Assembly: GCA_000717735.1 (NCBI GenBank)
Contig: JOBE01000041.1
Coordinates: 26,781-90,780, forward strand
Origin: Streptomyces griseoluteus
GTDB lineage: Bacteria > Actinomycetota > Actinomycetes > Streptomycetales > Streptomycetaceae
Length of the DNA stretch: 64,000 bases
Direction of reading: 5' to 3'
Part shown: positions 8,657 through 17,035 of the stretch, piece by piece
Layout of the letters: each line of letters opens with the position of its first letter
Position numbering within the stretch: the stretch's first letter is position 1
The notes under the pieces: generated by a model
Database searches by the model: none
What the model was told of the DNA's origin: nothing
What the model saw: only the letters and a program-made list of their open reading frames with translations
Program-made: the position numbers and the translations under genes

Positions 8657-9352
8657 TCACCGAAGCGCCGCCGGAGCGATGCCCAGGGACGCGTACAGCG
8701 CGCTCTCGCCCTGCTCGGTCACCTTCACGGCCCGCTCCGACCCGATGCGTACGCACCATCCGGTGTCCAGCGCGTGCCGGCACAGCGCGGCGCCAGCGAC
8801 CCCGGCGAGATGCGGCTTCCGCTCGGTCCAGTCGAGGCAGCCGCGCGCGGCGGGCCGCCTGCCCCGGCGTACGAGGGGAACGCCGAGGTCGTCGAACCAG
8901 GCCAGGCCCCGGTCCGTGAGCGCGAAGCCGGTGTCCTGGCGCAGCAGTCCGCGCGCGGTCATCGCCTCGGTCACGACGATGCCGAGCCGTCCGGCGAGGT
9001 GGTCGTAACAGGTCCGCCCCCGGGCCATCGCCCGTCCCGCGTTCGCGGCCCGCAGCGAGCGGGGCGGCGCGGCCACCGCCGGTTCGGACCGGACGGCCAG
9101 GTCCTCGACGAGGTGCGCGATCACTGGGTCGGCGAGGCGTACGTACCGGTGGCGCCCCTGCCGCTCCTCCGCGAGCACCCCGCCGGAGACCAGCTTGCCG
9201 AGGTGCTCGCTCGCGGTGGACGGCGCCACGCCCGCGTGCCGGGCGAGTTCCCCCGCGGTCCAGGCCCGTCCGTCGAGCAGGGCGAGCAGGAACGCGGCGC
9301 GGGTCTCGTCCGCGAAGAGCGCCGCGAGGGCGGCGAGGTCACTGGCTGCCAT
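8657..9352 (-). CDS. ArsR-family transcriptional regulator
   Basis: Winged helix-turn-helix regulator of 231 residues. The N-terminal 85 residues form the ArsR-type domain (LADETRAAFLLALL, then GELARHAGVAPSTASEHLGKLVSGG and wing RQGRHRYVRL). The remaining 140 residues contain four scattered cysteines (CYDHLAG, GCLDWTERK, ALCRHALD and CVRIG). The segment CLDWTERKPHLAG near the C-terminus recurs in a family of ArsR-like regulators annotated only as helix-turn-helix proteins. No metal-binding CxC of classic ArsR is present, so a metal sensor role is not supported. The TetR gene lies 18 bases upstream in the same direction. Confidence 0.85.
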   Translation of the reverse strand: MAASDLAALAALFADETRAAFLLALLDGRAWTAGELARHAGVAPSTASEHLGKLVSGGVLAEERQGRHRYVRLADPVIAHLVEDLAVRSEPAVAAPPRSLRAANAGRAMARGRTCYDHLAGRLGIVVTEAMTARGLLRQDTGFALTDRGLAWFDDLGVPLVRRGRRPAARGCLDWTERKPHLAGVAGAALCRHALDTGWCVRIGSERAVKVTEQGESALYASLGIAPAALR

Positions 9353-9370
9353 GCGTCAAGGCTCCCGCAC

Positions 9371-10054
9371 TCACGCTTCGGCGGCGGCCGAAGTGTCGTG
9401 GCGGGCCGGGGGGCGTCGGCCGAGGGTCTCGTACTGGAGTCTGAGTCCGTCGAGCAGGGCCCGCAGGCCCGTGTCGAAGGCGCCTTCGTCGACCTTCTGG
9501 CGGTGCTCCGCGAGGAGGTGGGCCTGGCCGAGGTGGGGGTAGTCGGCGGGGTCGTAGGCGGACTCGTCGTCGACGAAGCCGCGGGCGAAGGAGCCGAGGG
9601 CGGAGCCGGTGATGAAGTACCGCATCAGGGCGCCGATGGAGGTGGCCTGGGCCGGTGGCCAGCCCGCGCGGACCATCGCGCCGAAGACGGCGTCCGCGAC
9701 CCGCAGGCCGGCCGGGCGGCGGCCGGGGCCCTGGGCGAGGACCGGGACGATGTGGGGGTGGTCGGCGAGGGCGGCGCGGTAGGAGACGGCCCAGTCGTGG
9801 AGCGCCGGGAGCCAGTCGCGGCCGTCGTCCTCCGTGAACATCGACAGGTCGATCTTCTCGCTCACCGCGTCGGCGACGGCGTCGAGGATCTCGTCCTTCG
9901 TGCGGAAGTGGTTGTAGAGCGAGGGGCCGCTCACCCCGAGTTCGGCTGCGAGCCGGCGGGTGGAGAGCGCGCCGAGACCCTCCGCGTCCACGAGCGCGCC
10001 CGCCGTCTCGACGATGCGGTCTCGGCTGAGCAGGGGCTTGCGCGGTCGGGCCAT
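9371..10054 (-). CDS. TetR-family regulator with TetR_C-like domain
   Basis: Repressor of 227 residues. The helix-turn-helix is LSTRRLAAELGVSGPSLYNHF. The C-terminal domain (AVSEKIDLSMF ... DWLPALHDWAVSYRAAL) resembles the tetracycline-repressor-type all-alpha domain. ATG at 10054 (MARPRKPLL) is chosen over one three codons upstream. It is divergent from the acyl-CoA dehydrogenase at 10125, with a short palindrome in the 70-bp gap, so control of that gene is likely. Confidence 0.88.
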   Translation of the reverse strand: MARPRKPLLSRDRIVETAGALVDAEGLGALSTRRLAAELGVSGPSLYNHFRTKDEILDAVADAVSEKIDLSMFTEDDGRDWLPALHDWAVSYRAALADHPHIVPVLAQGPGRRPAGLRVADAVFGAMVRAGWPPAQATSIGALMRYFITGSALGSFARGFVDDESAYDPADYPHLGQAHLLAEHRQKVDEGAFDTGLRALLDGLRLQYETLGRRPPARHDTSAAAEA

Positions 10055-10080
10055 GGCGCACATAGTAGGCCTGCGCTTGA

Positions 10081-10099
10081 AAACTAGCAGTGGTAATTA
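10081..10099. promoter_or_regulatory. Candidate TetR operator
   Basis: Imperfect palindrome centred on TAGCA-G-TGGTA and flanked by AAAC / AATTA, giving the TAxCAxTGxTA pattern common for TetR-family sites. It lies between the divergent TetR and acyl-CoA dehydrogenase genes and is unusually AT-rich for this DNA. Confidence 0.5.
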
Positions 10100-10124
10100 A
10101 CGGGACCGGACGAGGTGATGCACG

Positions 10125-11282
10125 GTGGATCTGGCGCTGAGCGAGGAACAGGAAGCCGTACGGCGGCTCGCCGAGGACTTCGTGGCCCGTGAGGTCACCC
10201 CGCACGCCACGGCATGGGACCGCGCCGAGGAGGTCGACCGGGGAATCGTGAAGAAGCTCGGCGCCGTCGGCTTCCTCGGACTCACGATCCCGGAGGAGTA
10301 CGGCGGCTCCGGCGGCGACCACCTCGCGTACTGCCTGGTGACCGAGGAGCTCGGACGCGGCGACTCCTCCGTCCGCGGCATCGTCTCCGTGTCCCTCGGC
10401 CTGGTCGCCAAGACGATCGCCTCCTGGGGTCGCGAGGAGCAGAAGCGGGAGTGGCTGCCCCGGCTCGCCTCCGGCGAGGCGCTCGGCTGCTTCGGCCTCA
10501 CCGAACCCGGCACCGGCTCCGACGCGGGGAACCTCGCCACCCGGGCGGTACGGGACGGCGGCACCGGCGACTACGTGATCAACGGCACCAAGATGTTCAT
10601 CACCAACGGCACCTGGGCCGATGTCGTCCTGCTCTTCGCCCGCACCGGCGACGCCCCGGGGCACAAGGGCGTCTCCGCCTTCCTCGTCCCCACCGACACA
10701 CCCGGCCTCGCCCGCCGCCCCGTCCACGGCAAACTCGGCCTGCGCGGCCAGGCCACCGCCGAACTGGTCCTCGAGGACGTCCGCGTTCCGGCCGGCGCGA
10801 TGCTCGGCCCCGAGGGCAAGGGCTTCACCGTCGCCATGTCCGCCCTCGCCAAGGGGCGCATGTCGGTCGCCGCGGGCTGCGTCGGCATCGCCCAGACCGC
10901 GCTCGACGCCGCCGTGCGCTACGCGGGGGAGCGCGAGCAGTTCGGCAAGCCCATCGCCTCGTACCAGCTGGTGCAGGAACTGATCAGCGACATCGCCGTC
11001 GACGTGGACGCCGCCCGGCTGCTCACCTGGCGGGTCGCCGACCTGATCGACCGGGGCCTGGACTTCGCCACCGCCGCCTCCAAGGCGAAGCTGTACGCCT
11101 CCGAGGCCGCCGTCCGCGCCGCGAACAACGCCCTCCAGGTCTTCGGCGGCTACGGCTACATCGACGAGTACCCGGTCGGCAAGCTGGTCCGCGACGCGCG
11201 CGTGATGACCCTGTACGAGGGCACCAGCCAGATCCAGAAGCTCATCATCGGACGGGCGCTGACGGGGGTCTCGGCCTTCTGA
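10125..11282 (+). CDS. Acyl-CoA dehydrogenase
   Basis: FAD-dependent acyl-CoA dehydrogenase of 385 residues, the usual length, starting at GTG with GAGG about 9 bases upstream. Diagnostic segments are the N-terminal SEEQEAVRRLAEDF, the FAD-contacting LTEPGTGSDAGN, the FGGYGYIDEYPVGKL helix, and the catalytic-base region LYEGTSQIQKLIIGR, whose Glu is at the position of short/medium-chain enzymes. It catalyses alpha-beta desaturation of an acyl-CoA with electrons passed to ETF. Chain-length preference is not readable. The divergent TetR gene is the probable regulator. Confidence 0.92.
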   Translation: MDLALSEEQEAVRRLAEDFVAREVTPHATAWDRAEEVDRGIVKKLGAVGFLGLTIPEEYGGSGGDHLAYCLVTEELGRGDSSVRGIVSVSLGLVAKTIASWGREEQKREWLPRLASGEALGCFGLTEPGTGSDAGNLATRAVRDGGTGDYVINGTKMFITNGTWADVVLLFARTGDAPGHKGVSAFLVPTDTPGLARRPVHGKLGLRGQATAELVLEDVRVPAGAMLGPEGKGFTVAMSALAKGRMSVAAGCVGIAQTALDAAVRYAGEREQFGKPIASYQLVQELISDIAVDVDAARLLTWRVADLIDRGLDFATAASKAKLYASEAAVRAANNALQVFGGYGYIDEYPVGKLVRDARVMTLYEGTSQIQKLIIGRALTGVSAF

Positions 11283-11328
11283 CGCCCGGCTTCCGATCCG
11301 TGCTCTCTGAGTACGGCGATGAGTACGT

Positions 11329-11358
11329 GGACGGATGCGGCACCGGCCGCATCCGTCC
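11329..11358 (+). terminator. 13-bp hairpin directly before a start codon
   Basis: Perfect stem GGACGGATGCGGC / GCCGCATCCGTCC with loop ACCG. It ends 13 bases before the ATG of the YiaA/B gene and follows the dehydrogenase stop by 46 bases. It may be the terminator of the dehydrogenase transcript, or a structure occluding the ribosome site of the next gene. Confidence 0.6.
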
Positions 11359-11371
11359 GATGCTGTCCTGC

Positions 11372-11659
11372 ATGAGCGACACACCGGTCAAGCAGCAGAA
11401 CACCGCCGCCTACTACATGCAGGCCGTCCTCTCCTTCGGGATCGCCCTCGCGGCCGTGGCCATCGGGATCTTCCAGCTGGAGGCCAGCGCCTGGGTGCGG
11501 GCCTTCCTCGCCGTCGCGGTCCTCTACCTCACGACCTCGGCGTTCACGCTCGCCAAGGTCGTCCGCGACCGCCAGGAGGAGGGCCAGATCGTCAGCCGCG
11601 TCGACCAGGCCCGGCTGGAGAAGCTCCTCGCCGAGCACGACCCCTTCCAGAAGCTCTGA
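11372..11659 (+). CDS. YiaA/YiaB-type two-helix inner membrane protein
   Basis: Small protein of 95 residues matching the YiaAB two-helix domain. Hydrophobic helices lie at about 16-36 and 42-62 (YYMQAVLSFGIALAAVAIG and WVRAFLAVAVLYLTTSAFTL). They are followed by a conserved charged segment AKVVRDRQE and a helical C-terminus ending in AEHDPFQKL. Function in any organism is poorly known. ATG at 11372 (MSDTPVKQQN) is preferred to 11360 because the latter abuts the hairpin at 11329-11358. Not obviously linked to its neighbours. Confidence 0.88.
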   Translation: MSDTPVKQQNTAAYYMQAVLSFGIALAAVAIGIFQLEASAWVRAFLAVAVLYLTTSAFTLAKVVRDRQEEGQIVSRVDQARLEKLLAEHDPFQKL

Positions 11660-11667
11660 GCGGCCGG

Positions 11668-11684
11668 ATCTAAGCGCTTGCTCA
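11668..11684. promoter_or_regulatory. Repeated operator motif, copy 1 (upstream of TetR)
   Basis: The 17-mer ATCTAAGCGCTTGCTCA lies 48 bases before the TetR start. An identical 17-mer lies at 12869-12885 upstream of the MaoC gene. It contains the dyad TnAGC-N4-GCTnA. An identical site at two promoters flanking one regulator gene points to an operator for the TetR protein at 11733. Confidence 0.7.
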
Positions 11685-11732
11685 CCCTCGTTGTATGGTG
11701 TTCGTCCTGACGGGGTCGAGAAGGAGTGTCGG

Positions 11733-12359
11733 ATGAGCGCGGCGGAGGAGACGCCCGGGGCCGAGGACGTGCCCTGGGGCGAGGTCACGCCCGAGGCGGC
11801 CCGGCGACTGCTCGTGGCCGCCGTCGAGGCGTTCGCCGAGCGGGGCTACCACGCCACCACCACCCGGGACATCGCCGGCCGTGCCGGCATGAGCCCGGCC
11901 GCGCTCTACATCCACTACAAGACCAAGGAAGAGCTGCTCCACCGCATCAGCCGGATCGGCCACGACAAGGCCCTGGAGATCCTCCGGGCCGCGGCCGACG
12001 GCGAAGGCCCGGCCGCCGAGCGCCTCGCCGACGCCGTGCGCTCCTTCGTCCGCTGGCACGCCGAGCGCCACACCACGGCCCGGGTCGTCCAGTACGAGCT
12101 CGACGCCCTCGGCCCCGAGCACCGCGCCGAGATCGTGGAGCTGCGCCGCGAGTCCGACGCGACGGTGCGCCGCATCATCGACGAGGGCGTGGCGGCCGGC
12201 GAGTTCGAGGTGCCGGACGTGTCGGGCACCACGGTCGCCGTGCTCTCCCTCTGCATCGACGTCTCGCGCTGGTTCAACACCCAGGGCCGCCGCACGCCGG
12301 ACGAGGTCGGCGCGCTCTACGCCGACCTCGTCCTCAGAATGGTCGGCGCTCAGAAGTAG
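11733..12359 (+). CDS. TetR-family regulator
   Basis: TetR regulator of 208 residues. The N-terminal helix-turn-helix is TTTRDIAGRAGMSPAALYIHYKTKEELL; the C-terminal domain is of the type seen in fatty-acid and acyl-CoA regulators (RWHAERHTTARVVQYELDAL). ATG at 11733 has a clear AAGGAG site 7 bases upstream. The gene converges with the MaoC gene, overlapping it by 10 bp at the 3' ends, and both promoters carry the same 17-base motif. It therefore probably represses itself and the MaoC gene. Confidence 0.9.
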   Translation: MSAAEETPGAEDVPWGEVTPEAARRLLVAAVEAFAERGYHATTTRDIAGRAGMSPAALYIHYKTKEELLHRISRIGHDKALEILRAAADGEGPAAERLADAVRSFVRWHAERHTTARVVQYELDALGPEHRAEIVELRRESDATVRRIIDEGVAAGEFEVPDVSGTTVAVLSLCIDVSRWFNTQGRRTPDEVGALYADLVLRMVGAQK

Positions 12360-12811
12360 TAGCGGGAGACCGACTCGGCGACACAGACGGGCTTCTCGGA
12401 GCCCTCGCGCTCCACCGTCACCGCCGCCGTCACCTGCACGCCGCCACCGGCCTCCTCGACCTTCGTCAGGACGGCCGTGGCGCGCAGTCGCGAGCCGACC
12501 GGCACGGGCGCGGGGAAACGCACCTTCTCGGTGCCGTAGTTGACGCCCATCTTCATGCCCTCGACCGTCAGGACCTGCGGGACGAACAGCGGCAGCAGAG
12601 ACAGGGTCAGATAGCCGTGCGCGATGGTCGTGCCGAACGGACCGGAGGCCGCGCGCTCCGGGTCCACGTGGATCCACTGGTGGTCCCCGGTCGCCTCGGC
12701 GAAGAGATCGATCCGCTTCTGGTCGATCTCCAGCCAGTCGCTGTGTCCCAGCTGCTCGCCGACCCCCGCGCGCAGCTCCTCGGCGGAGGTGAAGATCCTC
12801 GGCTCGGCCAT
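12350..12811 (-). CDS. MaoC-family dehydratase
   Basis: Hot-dog-fold enoyl-CoA hydratase-like protein of 153 residues. The hydratase 2 signature is intact: the catalytic Asp/His pair sits in FAEATGDHQWIHVDPERA, followed by GPFGTTIAHGYLTLSL. Expected reaction: hydration or dehydration of an acyl-CoA. The ATG has AAGGGACAGGAAC directly upstream. The promoter region carries two dyads, one shared with the neighbouring TetR gene and one of the ATACC...GGTAT type seen at two other lipid-gene promoters in this window. Confidence 0.92.
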   Translation of the reverse strand: MAEPRIFTSAEELRAGVGEQLGHSDWLEIDQKRIDLFAEATGDHQWIHVDPERAASGPFGTTIAHGYLTLSLLPLFVPQVLTVEGMKMGVNYGTEKVRFPAPVPVGSRLRATAVLTKVEEAGGGVQVTAAVTVEREGSEKPVCVAESVSRYYF

Positions 12812-12852
12812 GTTCCTGTCCCTTCTGGTACGGCGTACCGTCCCGGCACGGC

Positions 12853-12870
12853 ATACCCAACGGTCGGTAT
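12853..12870. promoter_or_regulatory. ATACC...GGTAT dyad upstream of MaoC gene
   Basis: 18-bp dyad ATACCCAACGGTCGGTAT with seven of nine arm positions paired, 42 bases before the MaoC start. Its half-site ATACCGAC(C/T) recurs at 18368 and 22248, in front of the SDR and the APH-kinase genes, suggesting a shared TetR-family regulator. Confidence 0.6.
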
Positions 12871-12885
12871 CTAAGCGCTTGCTCA
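12869..12885. promoter_or_regulatory. Repeated operator motif, copy 2 (upstream of MaoC)
   Basis: Exact second copy of the 17-mer ATCTAAGCGCTTGCTCA found at 11668-11684, touching the previous dyad by two bases. Placed 58 bases before the MaoC start codon. Confidence 0.7.
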
Positions 12886-12934
12886 GCATGTGGGGGTGAG
12901 GGTGCCCCTGTCAACGGACCAGTAGGGTCGCGGG

Positions 12935-13414
12935 GTGCCGCAGATTCCAGAGAAGATCCACGAGCTCACCGTCGGCCAGCTCTCCGCCCGTAGCGGAGCC
13001 GCCGTCTCCGCCCTGCACTTCTACGAGGCGAAGGGGCTCATCAGCAGCCGCCGCACCACCGGCAACCAGCGCCGCTACGGCCGCGACACCTTGCGCCGGG
13101 TCGCCTTCGTCCGCGCCGCGCAGCGGGTCGGGATCCCGCTGGCCACGATCCGCGAGGCGCTCGCCCAGCTCCCGGAGGAGCGCACCCCCACCAACGAGGA
13201 CTGGGCCAAGCTCTCCGCCGCCTGGCGCACCGAGCTCGATGAGCGCATCAAGCAACTCGGCCGGCTCCGAGACCATTTGACGGACTGCATCGGCTGCGGC
13301 TGCCTGTCCCTGCAGAACTGCGTCCTGTCCAACCCGGACGACGCCTTCGGCGAACGGATGGCGGGCTCCCGCCTGATGCCGGTGCGCCGGACCGCCCCGG
13401 AGGACCCGGCGTAG
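12935..13414 (+). CDS. soxR: Redox-sensitive MerR-family activator SoxR
   Basis: SoxR of 159 residues. A MerR helix-turn-helix and wing occupy the first 75 residues (LTVGQLSARSGAAVSALHFYE ... TTGNQRRYGRDTLRR). A dimerisation helix follows, then the [2Fe-2S] ligand cluster CxxCxC-x5-C at Cys118, Cys121, Cys123 and Cys129 (DCIGCGCLSLQNC). In Streptomyces SoxR senses redox-active metabolites such as actinorhodin-type quinones rather than superoxide alone (family knowledge). GTG start. No SoxR box is obvious in the adjacent promoters, so its targets probably lie elsewhere. Confidence 0.95.
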   Translation: MPQIPEKIHELTVGQLSARSGAAVSALHFYEAKGLISSRRTTGNQRRYGRDTLRRVAFVRAAQRVGIPLATIREALAQLPEERTPTNEDWAKLSAAWRTELDERIKQLGRLRDHLTDCIGCGCLSLQNCVLSNPDDAFGERMAGSRLMPVRRTAPEDPA

Positions 13415-13426
13415 GGTCCCCGGCCC

Positions 13427-14041
13427 TCAGGCCGCGGGCGCCAGCGGCCGGTTCCGCTCCCCACGGGCGCGGGCCAGTGCCCCCGAGGTGAGCACCGCGC
13501 GGGGCACGCCCACTCCGCAGTCCCCGCACACCGGGCCGAGCCAGGGCTCGTACGCGTCCCCGGGACCGGTCCACTCGATCCGCGGCCCCGCGCACACCGG
13601 GCACTCCTCGCCGGGACCGCTCTCCAGGGCCGTGATCAGCCGCCTCAGCACATCCGGCAGCGGATCCGACGGGTGCACCGCCGGATCGCCGCACCGGACC
13701 ACCCCGTTGCCGCCCCAGACCCGCCGGTGCCAGTCGTCGAGCGCGCCCAGTCTCCGCAGGCCCTCCTGCTTCTCGCGCCGCCGCCGGGCGGCGAACCGCT
13801 CCTCGTACGCGAGCCACAGGGCGCGCGCCTCCTCCAGCTCGTCGAGCGCGGCGATCAGCCGCCCGGGGTCGAGATCCCGGTCCTCGGGTCCGAACCTGTG
13901 CCTGCGGCACAGGTGGTCCCACGTCGCCCGGTGCCCGTACGGCGCGAACCGCTCCAGACACTTGCGCAGCGAGTACCTGCGCAGCGCCGTGTCGCACCCC
14001 GGATCGCGCACCTGTCTCGCGAGACTCCGGAAACCGGCCAT
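13427..14041 (-). CDS. Hypothetical protein with possible zinc-ribbon
   Basis: Protein of 204 residues that I do not recognise. It is Arg-rich in the N-terminal half (about 18 Arg before residue 110). In the C-terminal third it carries two Cys pairs, CPVC and CGDC, about 30 residues apart, which could form a zinc-binding knuckle. A further Cys-rich stretch lies at the N-terminus (GCDTALRRY ... CLERF ... HLCRRH). No signal peptide or membrane segment. It converges with soxR, leaving only 12 bases between stops. Possibly a DNA-associated or HNH-like protein, but no HNH motif is complete. Confidence 0.7.
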   Translation of the reverse strand: MAGFRSLARQVRDPGCDTALRRYSLRKCLERFAPYGHRATWDHLCRRHRFGPEDRDLDPGRLIAALDELEEARALWLAYEERFAARRRREKQEGLRRLGALDDWHRRVWGGNGVVRCGDPAVHPSDPLPDVLRRLITALESGPGEECPVCAGPRIEWTGPGDAYEPWLGPVCGDCGVGVPRAVLTSGALARARGERNRPLAPAA

Positions 14042-14204
14042 CTCCCGCCACCTCCGTCGCTGGTCATTCCGCGATATCAGAGGGACGAACGAGCGCCCCG
14101 CCGTGTTCCATCGAAATTCGGATGGCAGCCATCAGCGGCGCGGCGGGACACCCCGAAAGAGGCTCTGACCAGGCCCGGGACCGATCCGGTCCGAAGGGCG
14201 GGCT

Positions 14205-15458
14205 CTAACGTCCCGCCCGGGCCGCCGACACCACCACCCGGGCCAGTTCCGGCTCGCAGACGTCGCTGTGCGAGCGGACCACCGCCGCCGTGTCCACGTT
14301 CACACAGCCCGAGGCCGGCACCCCCGCGCCCAGGACCGCCGCCAGGGTCCGCTCCACCGTCCCCGGCACCGCATGGACGCCGTCGTACCCGATCGCTCCC
14401 CAGCGCGGATCGCCCGCGCCGGGCAGTCGCGGCAGGCCACCGAGCGACTCGGAGTCGCGCGCGAGCCGGGACGCCAGCGGGTACATCACCCCGAGTGCCG
14501 TGTCGTGCCGCGAGTAGCAGGCCACCAGGGGCCCCCGGATCCGCTGCTGCACGTCCCGCAGCGAGCCGGACCGCCGGGCGTCGTGCGGCAGCCGCGCGGC
14601 GAACGCGTAGTGCGAGAAGGCGCCCTGGAGGAGCGTCACGGAGGCGACGGGGCGGGCCCCCGACGGCAGCCCCTTCAGCGCGTACGCGACGAGCCGGGCG
14701 CCCATGCTGTGGCCCACGAGGTGGACGCGGAGGCCGGGGGCGGCCCTGGCGACCTCGCCGAGCAGCGGTCCGAGGCCCGCTTCGCCGACCCGCCCGGCCC
14801 GCTTCTTCATCACGTAGTAGGTGGCCTGCCGAAGGGCTTCCCGGGCGCCCTTCCAGTACCGCTCGAGCCCTTCCCCGAAGCCGCTCTCGAACCCGTCAGC
14901 CGATACGGCCCCCGCTGGGACGGCCCCCGCCAGAGCCTCCGCCGCCGGCGCCTCCGCCTCCAGCGCCTCCGTGAACAGGGCGCAGACCTCGACCGGGTCC
15001 GCGACCAGGAACTCCGGCACCGGTTCCACCGCGACGGCGGCGCCCTCGCCGGACACGTCCGTCAGCTCCCGCAGCAGCGCCCCGAACTCGGCGAACGCCC
15101 TCTCGTCCGCCGGTGCCGTCACGAGGAGTTCGGTGAGCCGGTCGAGGACCGGCTCCTTCTCCGGGAGGACCGTCACGAGGGCCCGGTAGTCGGGGCCCGG
15201 CGCACCGGTGAACATCATCGACGGCCAGATCACCCCCGCGTACCCGGCCTCGATCCCGGGGGCGAGCAGACCCGGGAAGGGGGCGAAGAAGTCGGAGTAG
15301 AGACGGGTGGCACCGGAGGGGGAGCTGTTCCACCCGTGCGCGAACACCACCAGGTCGGTGACCCCTTGCCGGGCCAGTGCGGCGAGGGACGCGGACTGCC
15401 CCGGAGGTCCGTCGCCCTCCTTGTCGAAGGTGATCTCCCGGTACGGCTCCACACTCAT
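14205..15458 (-). CDS. Alpha/beta-hydrolase-like serine hydrolase
   Basis: Cytoplasmic protein of 417 residues with alpha/beta-hydrolase hallmarks: the oxyanion strand VVFAHGWNSSP near the N-terminus and the nucleophile elbow HLVGHSMGARLVAYAL about two thirds along. A long insert between them contains an Ala/Glu-rich low-complexity segment. The start ATG (MSVEPYREITFDKEG) is chosen because the upstream extension reads as random Ala/Arg sequence. Fold is clear; substrate unknown. No partner genes in the same operon can be assigned, although the secreted esterase-like gene is next upstream. Confidence 0.8.
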   Translation of the reverse strand: MSVEPYREITFDKEGDGPPGQSASLAALARQGVTDLVVFAHGWNSSPSGATRLYSDFFAPFPGLLAPGIEAGYAGVIWPSMMFTGAPGPDYRALVTVLPEKEPVLDRLTELLVTAPADERAFAEFGALLRELTDVSGEGAAVAVEPVPEFLVADPVEVCALFTEALEAEAPAAEALAGAVPAGAVSADGFESGFGEGLERYWKGAREALRQATYYVMKKRAGRVGEAGLGPLLGEVARAAPGLRVHLVGHSMGARLVAYALKGLPSGARPVASVTLLQGAFSHYAFAARLPHDARRSGSLRDVQQRIRGPLVACYSRHDTALGVMYPLASRLARDSESLGGLPRLPGAGDPRWGAIGYDGVHAVPGTVERTLAAVLGAGVPASGCVNVDTAAVVRSHSDVCEPELARVVVSAARAGR

Positions 15459-15584
15459 CCCGGTCACGGCCAGACCGTCCCTCCACGTCGAGGGGGCCGC
15501 AGCGCCGAGTGCGCCCCGTGCGCGGGCGGCGGCTCCATGGCCAGCATGCCCGCGCACGGCCCCGTCCAGACGTCCGACGGGGTG

Positions 15585-16916
15585 TCAGCGCAGCCGGGCC
15601 GCCGTGATCCTGGGGAAGTGGATCAGCAGGTCGTACGCGGTGGAGAGCCGCACAGGGGCCACTGAGCCCGGCCACGGGTACGCGGTCCCGATGTGCCGGC
15701 TCGGCCGGTGCGTGCCGAGCCAGTCGCGCGCCGCCGGTGTCGTCCGCCGCAGGTCCAGGTAGAAGGCGTCCGGCGAGACGCGGTCCAGGGTGTGGGCGCT
15801 GCTGTCGGCGCCGAGCGTGCCGAGGGTGAAGGTCCGGAGCGGCTCGCCCGGGGCCTCGGTGTCGTGGGCGTTGAACGAGCCCTGCCCGAAGGAGGCGCCG
15901 ACGGTCACGTAGTCCCGGCCGAGGGCGTCACGGAGGAAGGCGCCCTGGGTGCGCGGGTACTGGTCCGGCTTGATCGTCTCGTAGCCGACGTGCCCGTTGT
16001 GCGCGGAGAGCACGATCCGGTCTCCGGTCCGCCGCTGCCACCACACGGTGTTCTCGGCCATGATCCGGTCGCGGTAGAGCATCGCCTCCGCGACCCCCGT
16101 GTCCGTCGTCATGTCGTGGGCGTACACGGTGCCGACCTGGGCGATGGCCCGCGCGTGCTGGACCGCCCACGCGGCGGCCTCACGCGCGCGTGCGTCCTTC
16201 CCCGGCGCCTGTCGCTCCAGGAGCGCGAGGGCGGTGTTCACCTCGCCGGCCATCCGCTCCCGTTCGGCCGCCGGCCTGGCCGTGTACCCCTTCATCCACG
16301 CCCGCACCTCGCCGGTGGGGCGCGAGGCCCGGTACAGCTCCTGGAAGCGGGGGAGGAGCGCCGGGTGGGTGCGGCCCACGTACGAGGTCACCGTGTCGAA
16401 GAGGCTCCGGCCCGCGTAGCCGAGGTCGTTGCCCATGAAGCGGACCTGGTGGCCGGGGTGGAGCTGGTTGTGGCGCCGCATCCACAGGAACAGGTCGAGG
16501 TACTCCTCGGTGTTCCAGAGGCGGTACGACTCCTGGAACTCGTCCCGCATGATCGCCCTGATGTCGCCGCGGCCGGTGCGGACCCACTCGTCGACGAGGA
16601 GCCCGGTGGACCAGTTGGCCTCCAGGGCGAAGGTGGTGAAGCCCCGCCGCTCCACGAGGTGTTCGAAGATCCGGTGCTTGGCGGTGAAGAACTCGGCCGA
16701 GCTGTGGGTGGCCTCGCCGATGCCGACGACCTTGGCCGAGCCGATCATCCGGTCGAGCGGGCGCAGATCGGTCAAGGGCTGGGCGGTACGGGCGAGTTCA
16801 CGGGCGGGGTCGGTGGTGGTGGTCGCGGCCGCGCCGGCGGCGGGTGCCAGGGTGCCGAGGCAGGCGGCGACCAGAAGTCCGACGAGGGGAAGTCGGCGTC
16901 GTATGGAGAGGTTCAT
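15585..16916 (-). CDS. Erythromycin-esterase-family secreted protein
   Basis: EreA/EreB-like protein of 443 residues with a Sec signal peptide (MNLSIRRRLPLVGLLVAACLG..., cleavage expected near residue 30 after AAGA). The family motifs are present: VVGIGEATHSSAEFF with the catalytic His, LEANWSTG, MGNDLGY, and the second His region VLSAHNGHVG. Known members open the macrolactone of erythromycin, but the family is broad (succinoglycan-biosynthesis-like enzymes, unknown hydrolases). Secretion argues against classic intracellular macrolide resistance here. The neighbouring NamZ-like cell-wall enzyme is also exported. Confidence 0.87.
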   Translation of the reverse strand: MNLSIRRRLPLVGLLVAACLGTLAPAAGAAATTTTDPARELARTAQPLTDLRPLDRMIGSAKVVGIGEATHSSAEFFTAKHRIFEHLVERRGFTTFALEANWSTGLLVDEWVRTGRGDIRAIMRDEFQESYRLWNTEEYLDLFLWMRRHNQLHPGHQVRFMGNDLGYAGRSLFDTVTSYVGRTHPALLPRFQELYRASRPTGEVRAWMKGYTARPAAERERMAGEVNTALALLERQAPGKDARAREAAAWAVQHARAIAQVGTVYAHDMTTDTGVAEAMLYRDRIMAENTVWWQRRTGDRIVLSAHNGHVGYETIKPDQYPRTQGAFLRDALGRDYVTVGASFGQGSFNAHDTEAPGEPLRTFTLGTLGADSSAHTLDRVSPDAFYLDLRRTTPAARDWLGTHRPSRHIGTAYPWPGSVAPVRLSTAYDLLIHFPRITAARLR

Positions 16917-17035
16917 GGGGTCAGCCTGGTCGGCGGGACATCCCGGGGGACATCCCGCCCGCACCCTTGTCGACCGGGGGACAGCCCCTTGACGCCCGGG
17001 GGACAACCCCCGCTCGGCACCGGGCGCAACCGCCG

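Noticed and set aside
15585..16916. Macrolide-resistance gene
   Set aside because: The protein is of the erythromycin-esterase family but has a secretion signal and no resistance context.
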